From Flavobacterium petrolei (GTDB lineage Bacteria > Bacteroidota > Bacteroidia > Flavobacteriales > Flavobacteriaceae): a stretch of 64,000 bases of DNA. Below are positions 50,555-60,147 of this stretch, piece by piece. The notes under the pieces are model-generated. The model did not search any database. It saw only the letters and a list, made by a program, of their open reading frames with translations, and was not told where the DNA came from. A program made the position numbers and the translations under genes. The DNA lies in NCBI RefSeq assembly GCF_003314435.2, contig NZ_QNVY02000003.1, positions 465,406-529,405 on the forward strand, in the 5' to 3' direction. Within the stretch, counting starts at the first letter, position 1. Each line of letters opens with the position of its first letter.

Positions 50555-51862
50555 ATGAAAAAAACTATTCTTTATGCTGGCTTATTTACGTATTCCATTT
50601 TTGCTACAGCACAAAATTCCGAGCTAAAAATCAAAGTAGCTCAAAAAGCAGCGACATTAGAACCCAAAGTTATTACTTGGAGAAGAGATTTTCACCAAAA
50701 TCCAGAATTAGGAAACAGGGAATTTAAAACTGCCGAAAAAATAGCCGCACACCTGCGTTCTCTGGGTATTGAGGTTCAAACAGGAGTAGGTAAAACTGGA
50801 GTTGTGGGTATTCTAAGAGGAGGAAAACCAGGTCCGGTTGTTGCTCTCAGAGCTGATATCGATGCATTACCTGTAAAAGAACGAACAGACATTCCTTTTG
50901 CTTCCAAAGCAGAAGGGGAATATAATGGTCAAGTAGTTCCTGTTATGCATGCTTGTGGGCACGATACACACATTGCAATTTTAATGGGAACAGCCGAAAT
51001 TTTAGCATCTATAAAAAATGATTTAAAAGGAACCGTTAAATTCATTTTTCAACCTGCTGAAGAAGGACCGCCTGAAGGCGAAGAAGGAGGAGCACCATTG
51101 ATGATCAAAGAAGGCGTCCTTGCGAATCCCAATGTAGATGTTATTTTCGGATTGCATATTAATGCTCAAACAGAAGTTGGCAAAATAAAGTATCGCCCAA
51201 AAGGTACAATGGCAGCATCAGATTGGTTTAAAATAAAGATAATGGGCAAACAAACGCATGGCGCTTATCCATGGCTTGGAATTGACTCCATTGTTACCGC
51301 TTCTCAGATTATAATGGGATTGCAAACCATTGTTAGCCGAAATGTAAATATAACAGAATCAGCAGCAGTTATAAGTGTTGGACAAATAAATGCAGGAGTA
51401 CGAAGCAATGTCATTCCAGAGGAACTTACAATGAATGGTACCATACGTTCTCTGGACAGCAAAGTACAGCAGATGGTTCATTTAAGAATAAAACAAGTTG
51501 CAACGGCAATAGCCGAAAGTGCCGGAGCCACTGCAGATGTAACCATAACCAACAAAACTGCTATTACCTACAACGACCCATCATTGACCGAAAAAATGAT
51601 TCCAACATTAGAAGCTGTTGCTGGCAAAGAGAATGTTCTACTGACTCCTGCTGTTACAGGTGCCGAAGATTTTTCGTTTTATCAGGAAAAAATACCGGGT
51701 CTTTATTTCTTTTTGGGTGGCGCGCCTAAAGGCAAACCAATATCAGAAACTGCTCCGCATCACACTCCCGACTTTTATATTGACGAGGGTGGTTTTGTAT
51801 TAGGAATGAAAGCGATGTCCGAATTAACAATAGACTACATGGAAATGAATGCAAAAAAATAA
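50555..51862 (+). CDS. Exported M20 family amidohydrolase
   Basis: 435 residues. Signal peptide MKKTILYAGLFTYSIFATAQ; metal-binding residues in VPVMHACGHDTHIAILMGTAE and the Glu pair in FQPAEEGPP; a lid (dimerisation) domain in the middle with FKIKIMGKQTHGAYPWLGID; final histidine in ETAPHHTPDFYIDEGG. Resembles N-acyl-amino-acid or IAA-amino-acid hydrolases; hydrolyses an amide in the periplasm, substrate unknown. A 17-bp palindrome overlaps its promoter. Confidence 0.88.
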   Translation: MKKTILYAGLFTYSIFATAQNSELKIKVAQKAATLEPKVITWRRDFHQNPELGNREFKTAEKIAAHLRSLGIEVQTGVGKTGVVGILRGGKPGPVVALRADIDALPVKERTDIPFASKAEGEYNGQVVPVMHACGHDTHIAILMGTAEILASIKNDLKGTVKFIFQPAEEGPPEGEEGGAPLMIKEGVLANPNVDVIFGLHINAQTEVGKIKYRPKGTMAASDWFKIKIMGKQTHGAYPWLGIDSIVTASQIIMGLQTIVSRNVNITESAAVISVGQINAGVRSNVIPEELTMNGTIRSLDSKVQQMVHLRIKQVATAIAESAGATADVTITNKTAITYNDPSLTEKMIPTLEAVAGKENVLLTPAVTGAEDFSFYQEKIPGLYFFLGGAPKGKPISETAPHHTPDFYIDEGGFVLGMKAMSELTIDYMEMNAKK

Positions 51863-51901
51863 AACCTTAAAACTTAAAATTTTAAAAATTTTAAAAAAAA
51901 C

Positions 51902-51930
51902 AACCGAAAAGAGATTTTCGGTTTTTTTAC
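51902..51930 (+). terminator. Terminator after the M20 gene
   Basis: 9-bp perfect stem AACCGAAAA / TTTTCGGTT around GAGA, T run after. Confidence 0.85.
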
Positions 51931-52099
51931 GCCTTTAAGTGAAGATAAAATTACAAACAACTGATTTACATAAACTTAAATATATTTTTCACCATTTTTT
52001 TGTAAATTTACTTCAATAACTTGAACTGTTTCCATACAAAGGATTTTAAAAACCGTATAAGGAATTTATAGAAAATCAAATCAATTATTAGCCTGTAAA

Positions 52100-52885
52100 A
52101 TGAAAGAACTTGTAACATATTTTAAAACCAGAAAAAGTGCTTTGAACCTCATTTTGGAAAAAGCACCCGAATCATATACTGTCGAAAATTTTCATGAACT
52201 CCGAGTTGAAATCAAGAAAATGAAAGCATTATTTGAGTTGACTGCCTTTTGTAACAGGAATTTTAAACCAAGAAAAACCTTTAAACCTTACAGCGTTATT
52301 TTCAAACAAGCCGGAAGAGTAAGAGAACATCAACTGCAACAAACCATTCTTGAGGAACAACCCTGTTTTAATTTACTAAAAAAATATCCGAATCAACTAA
52401 AAAAGCTTGAGACCAAAGAAATACAAAAATTTTTCTTGCTGGCAAATAAACGCTTGACCAAAAAGTTAAAAGAAAAATACCCCATAATTATCGATTTTTT
52501 AGCAAAAACAGGCAAAAAAAAAGTAAATCGCTACCGGAATAGAATGAGAAAGGTGATAAAAAAACTAATTCGTAAAGATATTTTTAAAAAGAATGAAATG
52601 CATCATTTTCGGAAAAGATTAAAAGTGTACCAATACAATGAGAAAATCTTCCCTATTGACCCATCAAGAAAACTGATTTCAACTCAAACGGTATTGTCGG
52701 ATATGCTCGGAGAATGGCACGATTACGAAGTTGCTATCCTCCATTTGAAAAAAACAATCCCATTTTATAAGACAAATTCAAAAGAAAGAAAGCATCTTAA
52801 AACTATCAAGGCGGTGGTAAGTTTAAAAAGAGAATTGTTATTTCATAAAATAAATGCAACTTTACCTTGCAATGCTTTGGTGTAA
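52100..52885 (+). CDS. CHAD domain protein
   Basis: 261 residues, all helical and very basic. CHAD domains bind polyphosphate through conserved basic residues and often accompany it. Signatures are FHELRVEIKKMKALFELTAF near the start, the second-half repeat MHHFRKRLKVYQYNEK, and the late DMLGEWHDYEVAI. No CYTH partner is attached or adjacent. No clear promoter box. Confidence 0.82.
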   Translation: MKELVTYFKTRKSALNLILEKAPESYTVENFHELRVEIKKMKALFELTAFCNRNFKPRKTFKPYSVIFKQAGRVREHQLQQTILEEQPCFNLLKKYPNQLKKLETKEIQKFFLLANKRLTKKLKEKYPIIIDFLAKTGKKKVNRYRNRMRKVIKKLIRKDIFKKNEMHHFRKRLKVYQYNEKIFPIDPSRKLISTQTVLSDMLGEWHDYEVAILHLKKTIPFYKTNSKERKHLKTIKAVVSLKRELLFHKINATLPCNALV

Positions 52886-53064
52886 TAAATAGAATTCAAA
52901 AAACTATCCACTAAGCTAATCCTGCAGTGTTTTCATAAATAATATCAAAATCAATAATAGCATGCGCCAAAACGGAATTAAACGCTGGAGCATTTAGAAC
53001 AGTTATGCTTGAAATTGATGAACCACTGCGGAATAAGATTAATAATACGTCCTTATATTAGCAC

Positions 53065-53241
53065 TTATTCTGCTACTAAACTTTCTAGATATGCCAAGAA
53101 TCTGGATATTATACCCCTACTATTTTCGCTTGTTAAATTTTTTTTTTCAACTTTTTCAAATTCGTTAAAAGTAGAAATAAAGAAGGTAACGAAACATAAA
53201 ATTACCACTACTGTCATGATAATTAATTCTACATTTTCCAT
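53065..53241 (-). CDS. Small membrane protein, 58 aa
   Basis: ATG at 53241, TAA at 53065. One strong N-terminal membrane helix (MENVELIIMTVVVILCFVTF) then a charged, helical tail with NEFEKVEKKNL and RFLAYLESLVAE. Its start follows the stop of the upstream 59-aa gene after one base, so the two are a translationally coupled pair. Function unknown; two-protein small membrane complexes are possible. An opposite-strand open frame over this region is rejected in its favour. Confidence 0.6.
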   Translation of the reverse strand: MENVELIIMTVVVILCFVTFFISTFNEFEKVEKKNLTSENSRGIISRFLAYLESLVAE

Positions 53242-53242
53242 A

Positions 53243-53422
53243 TTATTTTTTGAGTTTAAGGTTTAAAAATATTAGAAACCCTAAAATTGTTGGGGGCCAT
53301 AAACCAATAAAAATAGCACGCTGAGGATCTTTTAATACAATGTAAAAATATTCAGAAGTAAAAATCAACGCCACAACCAGTACTAAAATTAAAATTTCAG
53401 ATTTTTTAAATTTTTCAAACAT
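53243..53422 (-). CDS. Small membrane protein, 59 aa
   Basis: ATG at 53422, TAA at 53243. Two hydrophobic segments: SEILILVLVVALIFTSEYFY and, after KDPQRA, IFIGLWPPTILGFLIFL, closing with the basic LKLKK. First gene of a coupled pair with the 58-aa protein. The regular TM architecture and the one-base spacing argue for real genes. Confidence 0.6.
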   Translation of the reverse strand: MFEKFKKSEILILVLVVALIFTSEYFYIVLKDPQRAIFIGLWPPTILGFLIFLNLKLKK

Positions 53423-53986
53423 ATTTATACTTTTATGATTTCTTATTAAATCTACTTCCTAAAAGATAGATTCGGTAGTAAAATTAAAGTGCTTTAAAAA
53501 TAAATCAATTATTATTTTACTAATAACTATTGATTGTAATCGAAATAAACAAAGAAGATAATGTATAAAAATTAGGATTAAAGAAAAACACAAATAAACA
53601 TGACCATCAGTATACAAAATTATCGTATTGTATTATGGACAAAAAAAGATACTGACAGTCCAAAACTGCCTATAGAAACAGAGAATAAATCATTATTTTG
53701 GAAAATAAAAAACAGTATGAGCACGCAATCAATCACTATTAGTTTTTAACATCTGAGAATCTAAAAATCTACAACGTAACGAAAAAGCATAACATCCAAT
53801 TTAAAAAAACTAAACAAACGCTATAAAAAACTGATAGATTTAGTAGAAAAACTGAAAGTCAGTGGCTATAATGCTAAATATAAGCCACCACTACCAATTA
53901 ATTAATAATAAATGATAGTGGTGGCAATTCGCGAAATTCATGTCAAAGCTGAAAAAGATGTAGTACAACCGAAATTTCTATTCCGA
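53423..53986. other. Gene-poor stretch between small membrane proteins and the FAD gene
   Basis: No intact gene. Plus-strand frames encode MTISIQNYRIVLWTKKDTDS (from about 53600) and, in the next 230 bp, KRYKKLIDLVEKLKVSGYN without an ATG, suggesting a decayed gene. A 10-bp perfect hairpin, GCCACCACTA / TAGTGGTGGC (53884-53893 with 53916-53925, 22-nt loop), lies at its right end with no U run. Confidence 0.4.
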
Positions 53987-55552
53987 TTATTTTTGGTTCA
54001 AAATCGCACCGATCATCAAGGCACATTTTTCGCCATCAATAGCGGCAGATATAATCCCACCCGCATAACCCGCGCCTTCTCCACAAGGATAAAGTCCTTT
54101 TATTTGAACATGCTCGTAAGTCAATGGATCTCTGGGAATACGTACCGGCGACGATGTTCTGGATTCCGGAGCATGAAGTACCGATTCATTGGTCAGATAA
54201 CCACGCATCGATTTTCCAAATTCAGTGAATCCTTCTCGCAATATTTGTGTTAGAAATCCGGGAAAAACCTGTCCCATTTCTACTGAAGTCGTTCCGGGTA
54301 CATAAGATGTTTTAGGAATATCTGATGAAACCCTATTTTGCGTAAAGTCGATCATGCGTTGTGCAGGAACTTTTTGACTTTCACCTGCCAAATGCCAAGC
54401 GCGTTGTTCGATACTTTTTTGGAATTCCATTCCTGCCAAAGCACCAAATTTAGCAAAAGGTTTAAAATCCTCCAGCTGTAATTCAATTACAATTCCGGAA
54501 TTGGCAGTTGCCTGATCTCTTTTGGATGGCGACCAGCCATTTGTCACCACTTCGCCGGGACTCGTTGCACAAGGTGCAATTACGCCGCCAGGACACATAC
54601 AAAACGAATACATTCCCCTTCCTCCTACTTGTTTCACAATAGAATACGGAGCCGGAGGTAAAAATTCCCCACGATAATCACAACTGTATTGAATACTGTC
54701 AATCAATGATTGTGGATGCTCTGCCCGTACGCCCAAGGCAAAAGGTTTGGCTTCGATAAAAATCTTTTTTCGATCCAACAATTCGAAAATATCACGAGCT
54801 GAATGGCCTGTGGCTAAAATAATTTTATTAGCAAGAATCGTGTCGCCTTTTTGGGTAACAACACCTTGCACTTCATTATTTTTTAGTAAAATATCAGTCA
54901 ATCGGGTTTCGAACAAAACCTGTCCGCCAAATTCAATAATTTTCTCTCGAATATCCTGAATAATTTGAGGTAATTTATTGGTTCCAATGTGTGGATGTGC
55001 TTCAATCAGAATATCGGCTGAAGCTCCAAAAGCAACAAATAATTCCAAAATTCTGGTTACATCACCTCTTTTTTTAGAACGCGTATAAAGCTTTCCGTCT
55101 GAGTAGGTGCCTGCTCCGCCTTCGCCAAAACAATAATTAGAATCTTCGTTCACAAGATGATCCACATTGATGGCTTTCAAATCGCGTCGTCTGCCACGAA
55201 CATCTTTGCCACGTTCAATAACGATTGGTTTCAACCCTAACTCTATCAATTGTAATGCAGCAAAAAGTCCCGCAGGCCCTGCGCCAACAACAATTACTTC
55301 TTGAGCCGAAGAAACGTTTTTATACTCCGGAAGTTGTAGTTTTTGCTCTTGAAAAGGTTCACCCTTCATGAAAATCAAAACCTTAAGATTGATTTTAATG
55401 GCTTTTTGGCGGGCATCAATCGATCTTTTTAGGATAGAAACATGCTGAATTTCATTTACAGAAACGCTAATTTGTTTGGATAAATGATTTTTTAACAACA
55501 AATCATTTGCTGCAATTTCCGGTGATACTTGTAATAAGAGTTCTTGAGGCAT
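53987..55552 (-). CDS. FAD-dependent dehydrogenase (COG2509 type)
   Basis: 521 residues. FAD-binding dinucleotide fold at about 95-125 with VVGAGPAGLFAALQLIELGL and a downstream RGKDVRGRRRDL. Later YCFGEGGAGTYSDGKLYTR and the C-terminal GLYPCGEGAGYAGGIISAA complete the flavin site, as in the COG2509 group. The N-terminal 90 residues form the separate domain typical of the family. Reaction unknown. Confidence 0.85.
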   Translation of the reverse strand: MPQELLLQVSPEIAANDLLLKNHLSKQISVSVNEIQHVSILKRSIDARQKAIKINLKVLIFMKGEPFQEQKLQLPEYKNVSSAQEVIVVGAGPAGLFAALQLIELGLKPIVIERGKDVRGRRRDLKAINVDHLVNEDSNYCFGEGGAGTYSDGKLYTRSKKRGDVTRILELFVAFGASADILIEAHPHIGTNKLPQIIQDIREKIIEFGGQVLFETRLTDILLKNNEVQGVVTQKGDTILANKIILATGHSARDIFELLDRKKIFIEAKPFALGVRAEHPQSLIDSIQYSCDYRGEFLPPAPYSIVKQVGGRGMYSFCMCPGGVIAPCATSPGEVVTNGWSPSKRDQATANSGIVIELQLEDFKPFAKFGALAGMEFQKSIEQRAWHLAGESQKVPAQRMIDFTQNRVSSDIPKTSYVPGTTSVEMGQVFPGFLTQILREGFTEFGKSMRGYLTNESVLHAPESRTSSPVRIPRDPLTYEHVQIKGLYPCGEGAGYAGGIISAAIDGEKCALMIGAILNQK

Positions 55553-55613
55553 TTTCTAAATTATTCGATTTTTAAATTATTAGACTTTGGTAAACCGTCC
55601 AACAATCAGGGTA

Positions 55614-55621
55614 CAAAAGTA
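55614..55621 (-). promoter_or_regulatory. -7 box for the FAD dehydrogenase
   Basis: Minus-strand TACTTTTG; predicted start near 55608. Confidence 0.45.
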
Positions 55622-55704
55622 GTATTTTGTAGTGAATTCTTGTTATTGAAAGTAGATTCCGTTGTTCAACTTTTCAAATTAGCTTGTTTTCAATTTAGAC
55701 TTTG

Positions 55705-55712
55705 TAACTTTG
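55705..55712 (+). promoter_or_regulatory. -7 and -33 boxes for the 79-aa gene
   Basis: TAACTTTG with a TTG 18 bp upstream (55684-55686); predicted start near 55718, leader about 47 nt. Confidence 0.5.
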
Positions 55713-55764
55713 TCCTTTAAAACAGGTAACCATTTAAACCGTTAACCGATTAATCTTAGAAAAA

Positions 55765-56004
55765 ATGTCTAGAAAAATAAAATTGATTTGGGATTTTCGT
55801 GGACCTGCTTCCGCAAAAACAGCGGAACATCATGAGATTCACTTAAAAGAATATATCGCAATTGAAAAACTACCGTTGAGCATTACCGGTTTTGAAATTC
55901 AAGGCGAAATGCAAGCCATTGCTTTTATGGTTGTCACCGATGAAAACATGATTCAGGTTCGAGATGCTTTGAAACCGCATCGTGGAGAGTTATATGTAGT
56001 CTAA
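55765..56004 (+). CDS. Conserved hypothetical protein, 79 aa
   Basis: 79 residues, alpha/beta, with a conserved-looking start MSRKIKLIWDFRGPASAKTA, a histidine pair (EHHEIHLKEY), a strand around GFEIQGEMQAIAFMVV and the end HRGELYVV. No signal or membrane segment. I know of no function; the length and the clear promoter support it as real. It could bind metal through the histidines (inference). Confidence 0.72.
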   Translation: MSRKIKLIWDFRGPASAKTAEHHEIHLKEYIAIEKLPLSITGFEIQGEMQAIAFMVVTDENMIQVRDALKPHRGELYVV

Positions 56005-56087
56005 AGTCATAAAGTCGAATTGCTAAATATCCAAAGAAATACCAAAACGGTAAAACTTTTGACTTTAAAACTTTCGACTTTATGACT
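56005..56087. repeat. Inverted repeat bracketing the spacer before recQ
   Basis: AGTCATAAAGTCGA (56005-56018) and its exact reverse complement TCGACTTTATGACT (56074-56087) enclose 55 nt; the right arm enters the recQ stop codon. The inner part contains further GACTTT-type repeats. Confidence 0.65.
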
Positions 56088-58281
56088 AGTTTGCAACTTC
56101 GCTGATAAATTTGATACGCATCAGACGCAACTCGTCCAAATCATAATCTCCATCAAATTCTTTTAGGGCCGATTCAATATTATCGGATTCAGATTCCATA
56201 AAATAATCGTGAATTTCTTCCTGCTGATCGTCATCAAGCATATCATCAATCCAATATTTGATATTCAGTTTGGTTCCAGAATAAACAATCTGTTCCATTT
56301 CTTTAATTAGCGCATCCATATTGATTCCTTTTGCGGAAGCAATATCATCGAGAGATAATTTTCTGTCAATGTTTTGAATGATATACAGCTTATTGACTGA
56401 GTTCACTCCGGTCGATTTTACCACTAAATCCTCCGGACGAATGATGTCGTTTTCCTCCACATAGCGACTAATTAATTCTAAAAATTCCTTGCCGTATTTT
56501 TTGGCTTTCCCTTCTCCAACCCCATGAATATTTATCAATTCTTCTTGAGAAACGGGATATTTCAATGCCATATCTTCCAAAGATGGATCCTGAAAAACCA
56601 CAAATGGGGGAACGCCAACTTTTTTTGCTACTTTTTTACGCAAATCTCGTAACATTCCCATAAGAACTTCATCAGCAACTCCCGTAGATTTTGAAGCAGT
56701 GACTATCGCTTCATCCACTGATTCATTGTACTCGTGATCTTCGGACATCATAAACGATTGCGGATTTTTTATAAAATCCAATCCTTTATCCGTAATTTTT
56801 ACAATACCATATGTTTCAATATCTTTCGATAAAAATCCGGCAACCAGAACTTGTCGCAACAAGGCCATCCAGTATTTTTCGTCATGATCGGAACCACATC
56901 CAAAAAACGACTGCGCATCCGTTCTATGTGCTTTGATAACCGCATTGACGCGACCAATAAGTGTAAAAACGACTTCTTTTGATTTGTATAAATGTTTGGT
57001 ATCCCTAACTACTTGCAACAGTTGCACGACTTGATCTTTAGCCTCAATTTTTATTTTCGGATTTCTCACGTTGTCATCCATATCAGCGCCTTCGCCTGTA
57101 ACATCATCAAATTCTTCACCGAAATAATGCAACAGAAACTTTCTTCTGGACATCGAAGTCTCGGCATAAGCCACTACTTCCTGTAACAAAGCAAATCCTA
57201 TTTCCTGTTCGGCAACGGGTTTCCCCGACATGAATTTTTCTAATTTCTCGACATCTTTATAGGAGTAATAGGCTAGACAATGTCCTTCGCCACCATCACG
57301 ACCGGCACGACCTGTTTCTTGATAGTAACTTTCAAGTGATTTAGGAATATCATGATGAATAACAAAACGCACATCAGGTTTATCAATTCCCATCCCAAAA
57401 GCTATTGTCGCCACCACCACATCAACATCTTCCATAAGGAACATGTCCTGATGTTTGGCTCGGGTTTTAGCATCCAATCCTGCATGATACGGCACGGCAC
57501 TGATTCCGTTCACCTGCAAAACTTCGGCAATTGCCTCCACTTTTTTGCGGCTCAAGCAATAAATAATACCGGATTTCCCTTTATGTTGTTTGATAAACCG
57601 AATAATATCCGATTCGATATTCTTCGTTTTAGTACGTACTTCGTAATATAAATTAGGTCTGTTGAATGATGCTTTAAAAGTTGTTGCATCAGTCATATCT
57701 AAGTTTTTCAGAATATCTTCCTGTACTTTTGGTGTCGCTGTGGCTGTCAAACCAATAATAGGAACATCACCCAATTGCTTGATTATGTGTTTTAGATTTC
57801 GATATTCAGGTCTAAAATCATGTCCCCACTCTGAAATACAGTGTGCTTCATCAATCGCCACAAAAGATATAGTGACGTTTTTTAGGAAATTCACATATTC
57901 CTCTTTGGTCAATGATTCAGGGGCTACATATAGCAACTTGGTCAGTCCAGAAGTAATATCTTTTTTTACTTGAGCAATTTCAGTTTTGGTAAGAGAAGAG
58001 TTTAAAACATGAGCCACACCATTTTCAGAAGACAAACTCCTGATGGCATCCACCTGATTTTTCATTAAAGCAATTAAAGGGGAAACCACAATGGCGGTTC
58101 CTTCCTGAATTAATGCAGGTAATTGATAACAAAGTGATTTTCCTCCGCCAGTGGGCATTATCACAAATGTATTCTGTTGATTCAGGATGCTTTTTATGAC
58201 TTGCTCCTGCAATCCTTTAAATTGGCTAAAGCCAAAATACTTCTTTAATTCTTTGTGTATGTCAATTTCGTTTGGATTCAT
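56086..58281 (-). CDS. recQ: ATP-dependent DNA helicase RecQ
   Basis: 731 residues. 3'-5' helicase for recombination and fork repair. Walker A MPTGGGKSLCYQLP, DEAH box FVAIDEAHCISEWGHDFRPEY, motif VI YYQETGRAGRDG, then zinc-binding and winged-helix (RQC) parts and an HRDC domain (about 520-600; DLRKKVAKKVGVPPFVVFQ). A long acidic C-terminus (DDDQQEEIHDYFMESESDN) follows. The kdsD gene diverges from it. Confidence 0.93.
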   Translation of the reverse strand: MNPNEIDIHKELKKYFGFSQFKGLQEQVIKSILNQQNTFVIMPTGGGKSLCYQLPALIQEGTAIVVSPLIALMKNQVDAIRSLSSENGVAHVLNSSLTKTEIAQVKKDITSGLTKLLYVAPESLTKEEYVNFLKNVTISFVAIDEAHCISEWGHDFRPEYRNLKHIIKQLGDVPIIGLTATATPKVQEDILKNLDMTDATTFKASFNRPNLYYEVRTKTKNIESDIIRFIKQHKGKSGIIYCLSRKKVEAIAEVLQVNGISAVPYHAGLDAKTRAKHQDMFLMEDVDVVVATIAFGMGIDKPDVRFVIHHDIPKSLESYYQETGRAGRDGGEGHCLAYYSYKDVEKLEKFMSGKPVAEQEIGFALLQEVVAYAETSMSRRKFLLHYFGEEFDDVTGEGADMDDNVRNPKIKIEAKDQVVQLLQVVRDTKHLYKSKEVVFTLIGRVNAVIKAHRTDAQSFFGCGSDHDEKYWMALLRQVLVAGFLSKDIETYGIVKITDKGLDFIKNPQSFMMSEDHEYNESVDEAIVTASKSTGVADEVLMGMLRDLRKKVAKKVGVPPFVVFQDPSLEDMALKYPVSQEELINIHGVGEGKAKKYGKEFLELISRYVEENDIIRPEDLVVKSTGVNSVNKLYIIQNIDRKLSLDDIASAKGINMDALIKEMEQIVYSGTKLNIKYWIDDMLDDDQQEEIHDYFMESESDNIESALKEFDGDYDLDELRLMRIKFISEVAN

Positions 58282-58304
58282 TCTTTATTATGTGGTATTT
58301 TGTA

Positions 58305-58312
58305 TAAATTTG
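58305..58312 (+). promoter_or_regulatory. -7 box for the kdsD operon
   Basis: TAAATTTG, predicted start near 58318, about 50 nt before the proposed TTG start. An ATG at 58187 would be upstream of the promoter and inside recQ. Confidence 0.5.
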
Positions 58313-58366
58313 CAACACCTAAAGGTACAAATTTCTTTTACACATACAAATTTTAATCATTCTGTT

Positions 58367-59332
58367 TTGATCACCAAAGAAAATATATTGGCTAGTGCCA
58401 AAAAAACTATCTTATCGGAAAGCCAATCTATAGCTAAACTAACTGATTTTCTGGATGAAAACTTTATCGAAGCGACACAAAAAATCTATAATTCGAAAGG
58501 ACGATTAGTAGTAACAGGAATTGGAAAAAGTGCTATTATTGCCCAAAAAATAGTAGCTTCTTTTAATTCTACCGGAACGCCGTCACTTTTTCTGCATGCT
58601 TCTGAAGCCATTCACGGTGATTTAGGCATGATTCAAAACGAAGATGTGATCATTTGCATTTCAAAAAGTGGCAATAGCCCTGAAATAAAAGTACTGGTTC
58701 CGCTATTAAAACGTTTTGGAAACACCTTAATTGCAATCACCGGTAACATGACATCGTTTTTAGCTAAAGGTTCTGATTTTGTTCTGAACACTACGGTAGA
58801 TGCAGAGTCTTGTCCGAACAATCTGGCGCCTACAAACAGCACCACTGCACAACTTGTAATGGGAGATGCCCTTGCTGTTTGCCTGATGGAAATGCGTGAC
58901 TTCAAACCAGAAGATTTTGCCATATACCATCCGGGAGGTGCATTGGGGAAAAAATTACTGTTGCGTGTCAAAGACATGTTGGAACACAGCCTAAAACCTA
59001 TGGTTTCACCGGATGCGTCCATCAAGAAAGTAATTTTCGAAATTTCCGAAAAACGTCTTGGCGTGACCGCAGTAGTTGAAAACAACAAAGTAATTGGTAT
59101 TATTACCGATGGTGATATTCGAAGAATGTTAAGCGACAGAGATACTTTTGCCGATTTAACCGCCAAAGATATCATGACTAAAAATCCAAAGATGACAACT
59201 TCCAGCGCTATGGTAGTGGATGCATTGAATATAATGGAAGATTTTTCCATCACTCAATTAGTAGTTGTTGACGAAAGCGAATATAAAGGCGTATTGCACT
59301 TACATGATATTTTAAAAGAAGGAATAGTATAA
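58367..59332 (+). CDS. kdsD: Arabinose-5-phosphate isomerase (KpsF/GutQ family)
   Basis: 321 residues from TTG at 58367 (LITKENILASAKKT), the length usual for the family. It makes arabinose-5-phosphate for the KDO core of lipopolysaccharide. SIS domain with VTGIGKSAIIAQK and the catalytic segment HASEAIHGDLGMI, ISKSGNSPE, then two CBS domains (about 205-320; RVKDML, KLRGVTAV-like KRLGVTAVVENNKVIG). No ATG is available between the promoter and the conserved region. First gene of kdsD-tatC-cmd, with lptB nearby. Confidence 0.9.
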   Translation: MITKENILASAKKTILSESQSIAKLTDFLDENFIEATQKIYNSKGRLVVTGIGKSAIIAQKIVASFNSTGTPSLFLHASEAIHGDLGMIQNEDVIICISKSGNSPEIKVLVPLLKRFGNTLIAITGNMTSFLAKGSDFVLNTTVDAESCPNNLAPTNSTTAQLVMGDALAVCLMEMRDFKPEDFAIYHPGGALGKKLLLRVKDMLEHSLKPMVSPDASIKKVIFEISEKRLGVTAVVENNKVIGIITDGDIRRMLSDRDTFADLTAKDIMTKNPKMTTSSAMVVDALNIMEDFSITQLVVVDESEYKGVLHLHDILKEGIV

Positions 59333-60147
59333 TGACAAAAAAGAACTTAAACGAGATGTCGTTTTTAGATCATCTTGAAGAATTAAGATGGCTACTAGTT
59401 AGAAGCACAATTGCAATATTAATCTTGGCCACCGTCACTTTTTTCATAAGTGATTACATTTTTGATGTTGTTATTTTTGGTCCCACAAATGCCAATTTCA
59501 TAACCTACCGCTTCTTTTGCGACCTTTCCAATCAATTGGGTTTTGCTGAAAGCATCTGTGTAACGGACATGCCTTTTATTATCCAAAATACAAATATGGA
59601 AGGCCAAATCAACGTTTTGATTTGGACCTGTATCACCGCTGGTTTCATTTTGGGTTTTCCCTTTATACTGTGGGAGGTTTGGAAATTCATCAGCCCTGCT
59701 TTATACGATTCAGAGAAAAAACATGCTAAACTTTTTATTTTTTCGTCTTCGTTACTTTTCTTTCTGGGTGTACTTTTTGGCTATTATGTAATTGTACCCA
59801 TGTCTGTCAACTTTTTCGCTACATTCACCATCAGTGATGTAGTAAAGAACCAATTTAGTATTGATTCGTATATAGGATTGGTAAAAACAAGTGTGATCGC
59901 TTGCGGGTTGTTCTTCGAATTACCAATAATCATCTATTTCCTAACCAAACTAGGGTTAGTAACGCCAGATTTCTTAAGGAAATACTGGAAATATGCTGTA
60001 ATTATCATTCTGATAGTGGCGGCAATTGTAACACCGCCGGATGTGGTAAGCCAAATCATTGTAACCATTCCGATGTTGTTAATTTATGAAGCGAGTATCC
60101 TTATTTCAAAAATAGTAGTAAAAAATCAAAAAAAAGTAAATGGCTGA
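59332..60147 (+). CDS. tatC: Sec-independent protein translocase TatC
   Basis: 271 residues, six transmembrane helices. TatC is the receptor of the twin-arginine export pathway. Typical motifs: MSFLDHLEELRWLLVRS at the N-terminus, FILWEVWKFISPAL, and the C-terminal FRKYWKYA-like LRKYWKYAVIIILIVAAIVTP. The ATG overlaps the kdsD stop by one base. No tatA here. Confidence 0.93.
   Translation: MTKKNLNEMSFLDHLEELRWLLVRSTIAILILATVTFFISDYIFDVVIFGPTNANFITYRFFCDLSNQLGFAESICVTDMPFIIQNTNMEGQINVLIWTCITAGFILGFPFILWEVWKFISPALYDSEKKHAKLFIFSSSLLFFLGVLFGYYVIVPMSVNFFATFTISDVVKNQFSIDSYIGLVKTSVIACGLFFELPIIIYFLTKLGLVTPDFLRKYWKYAVIIILIVAAIVTPPDVVSQIIVTIPMLLIYEASILISKIVVKNQKKVNG

Noticed and set aside
53009..53266. 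Plus-strand 85-codon open frame
   Set aside because: Antisense to the pair of small membrane proteins, which have far better protein character and tight spacing.
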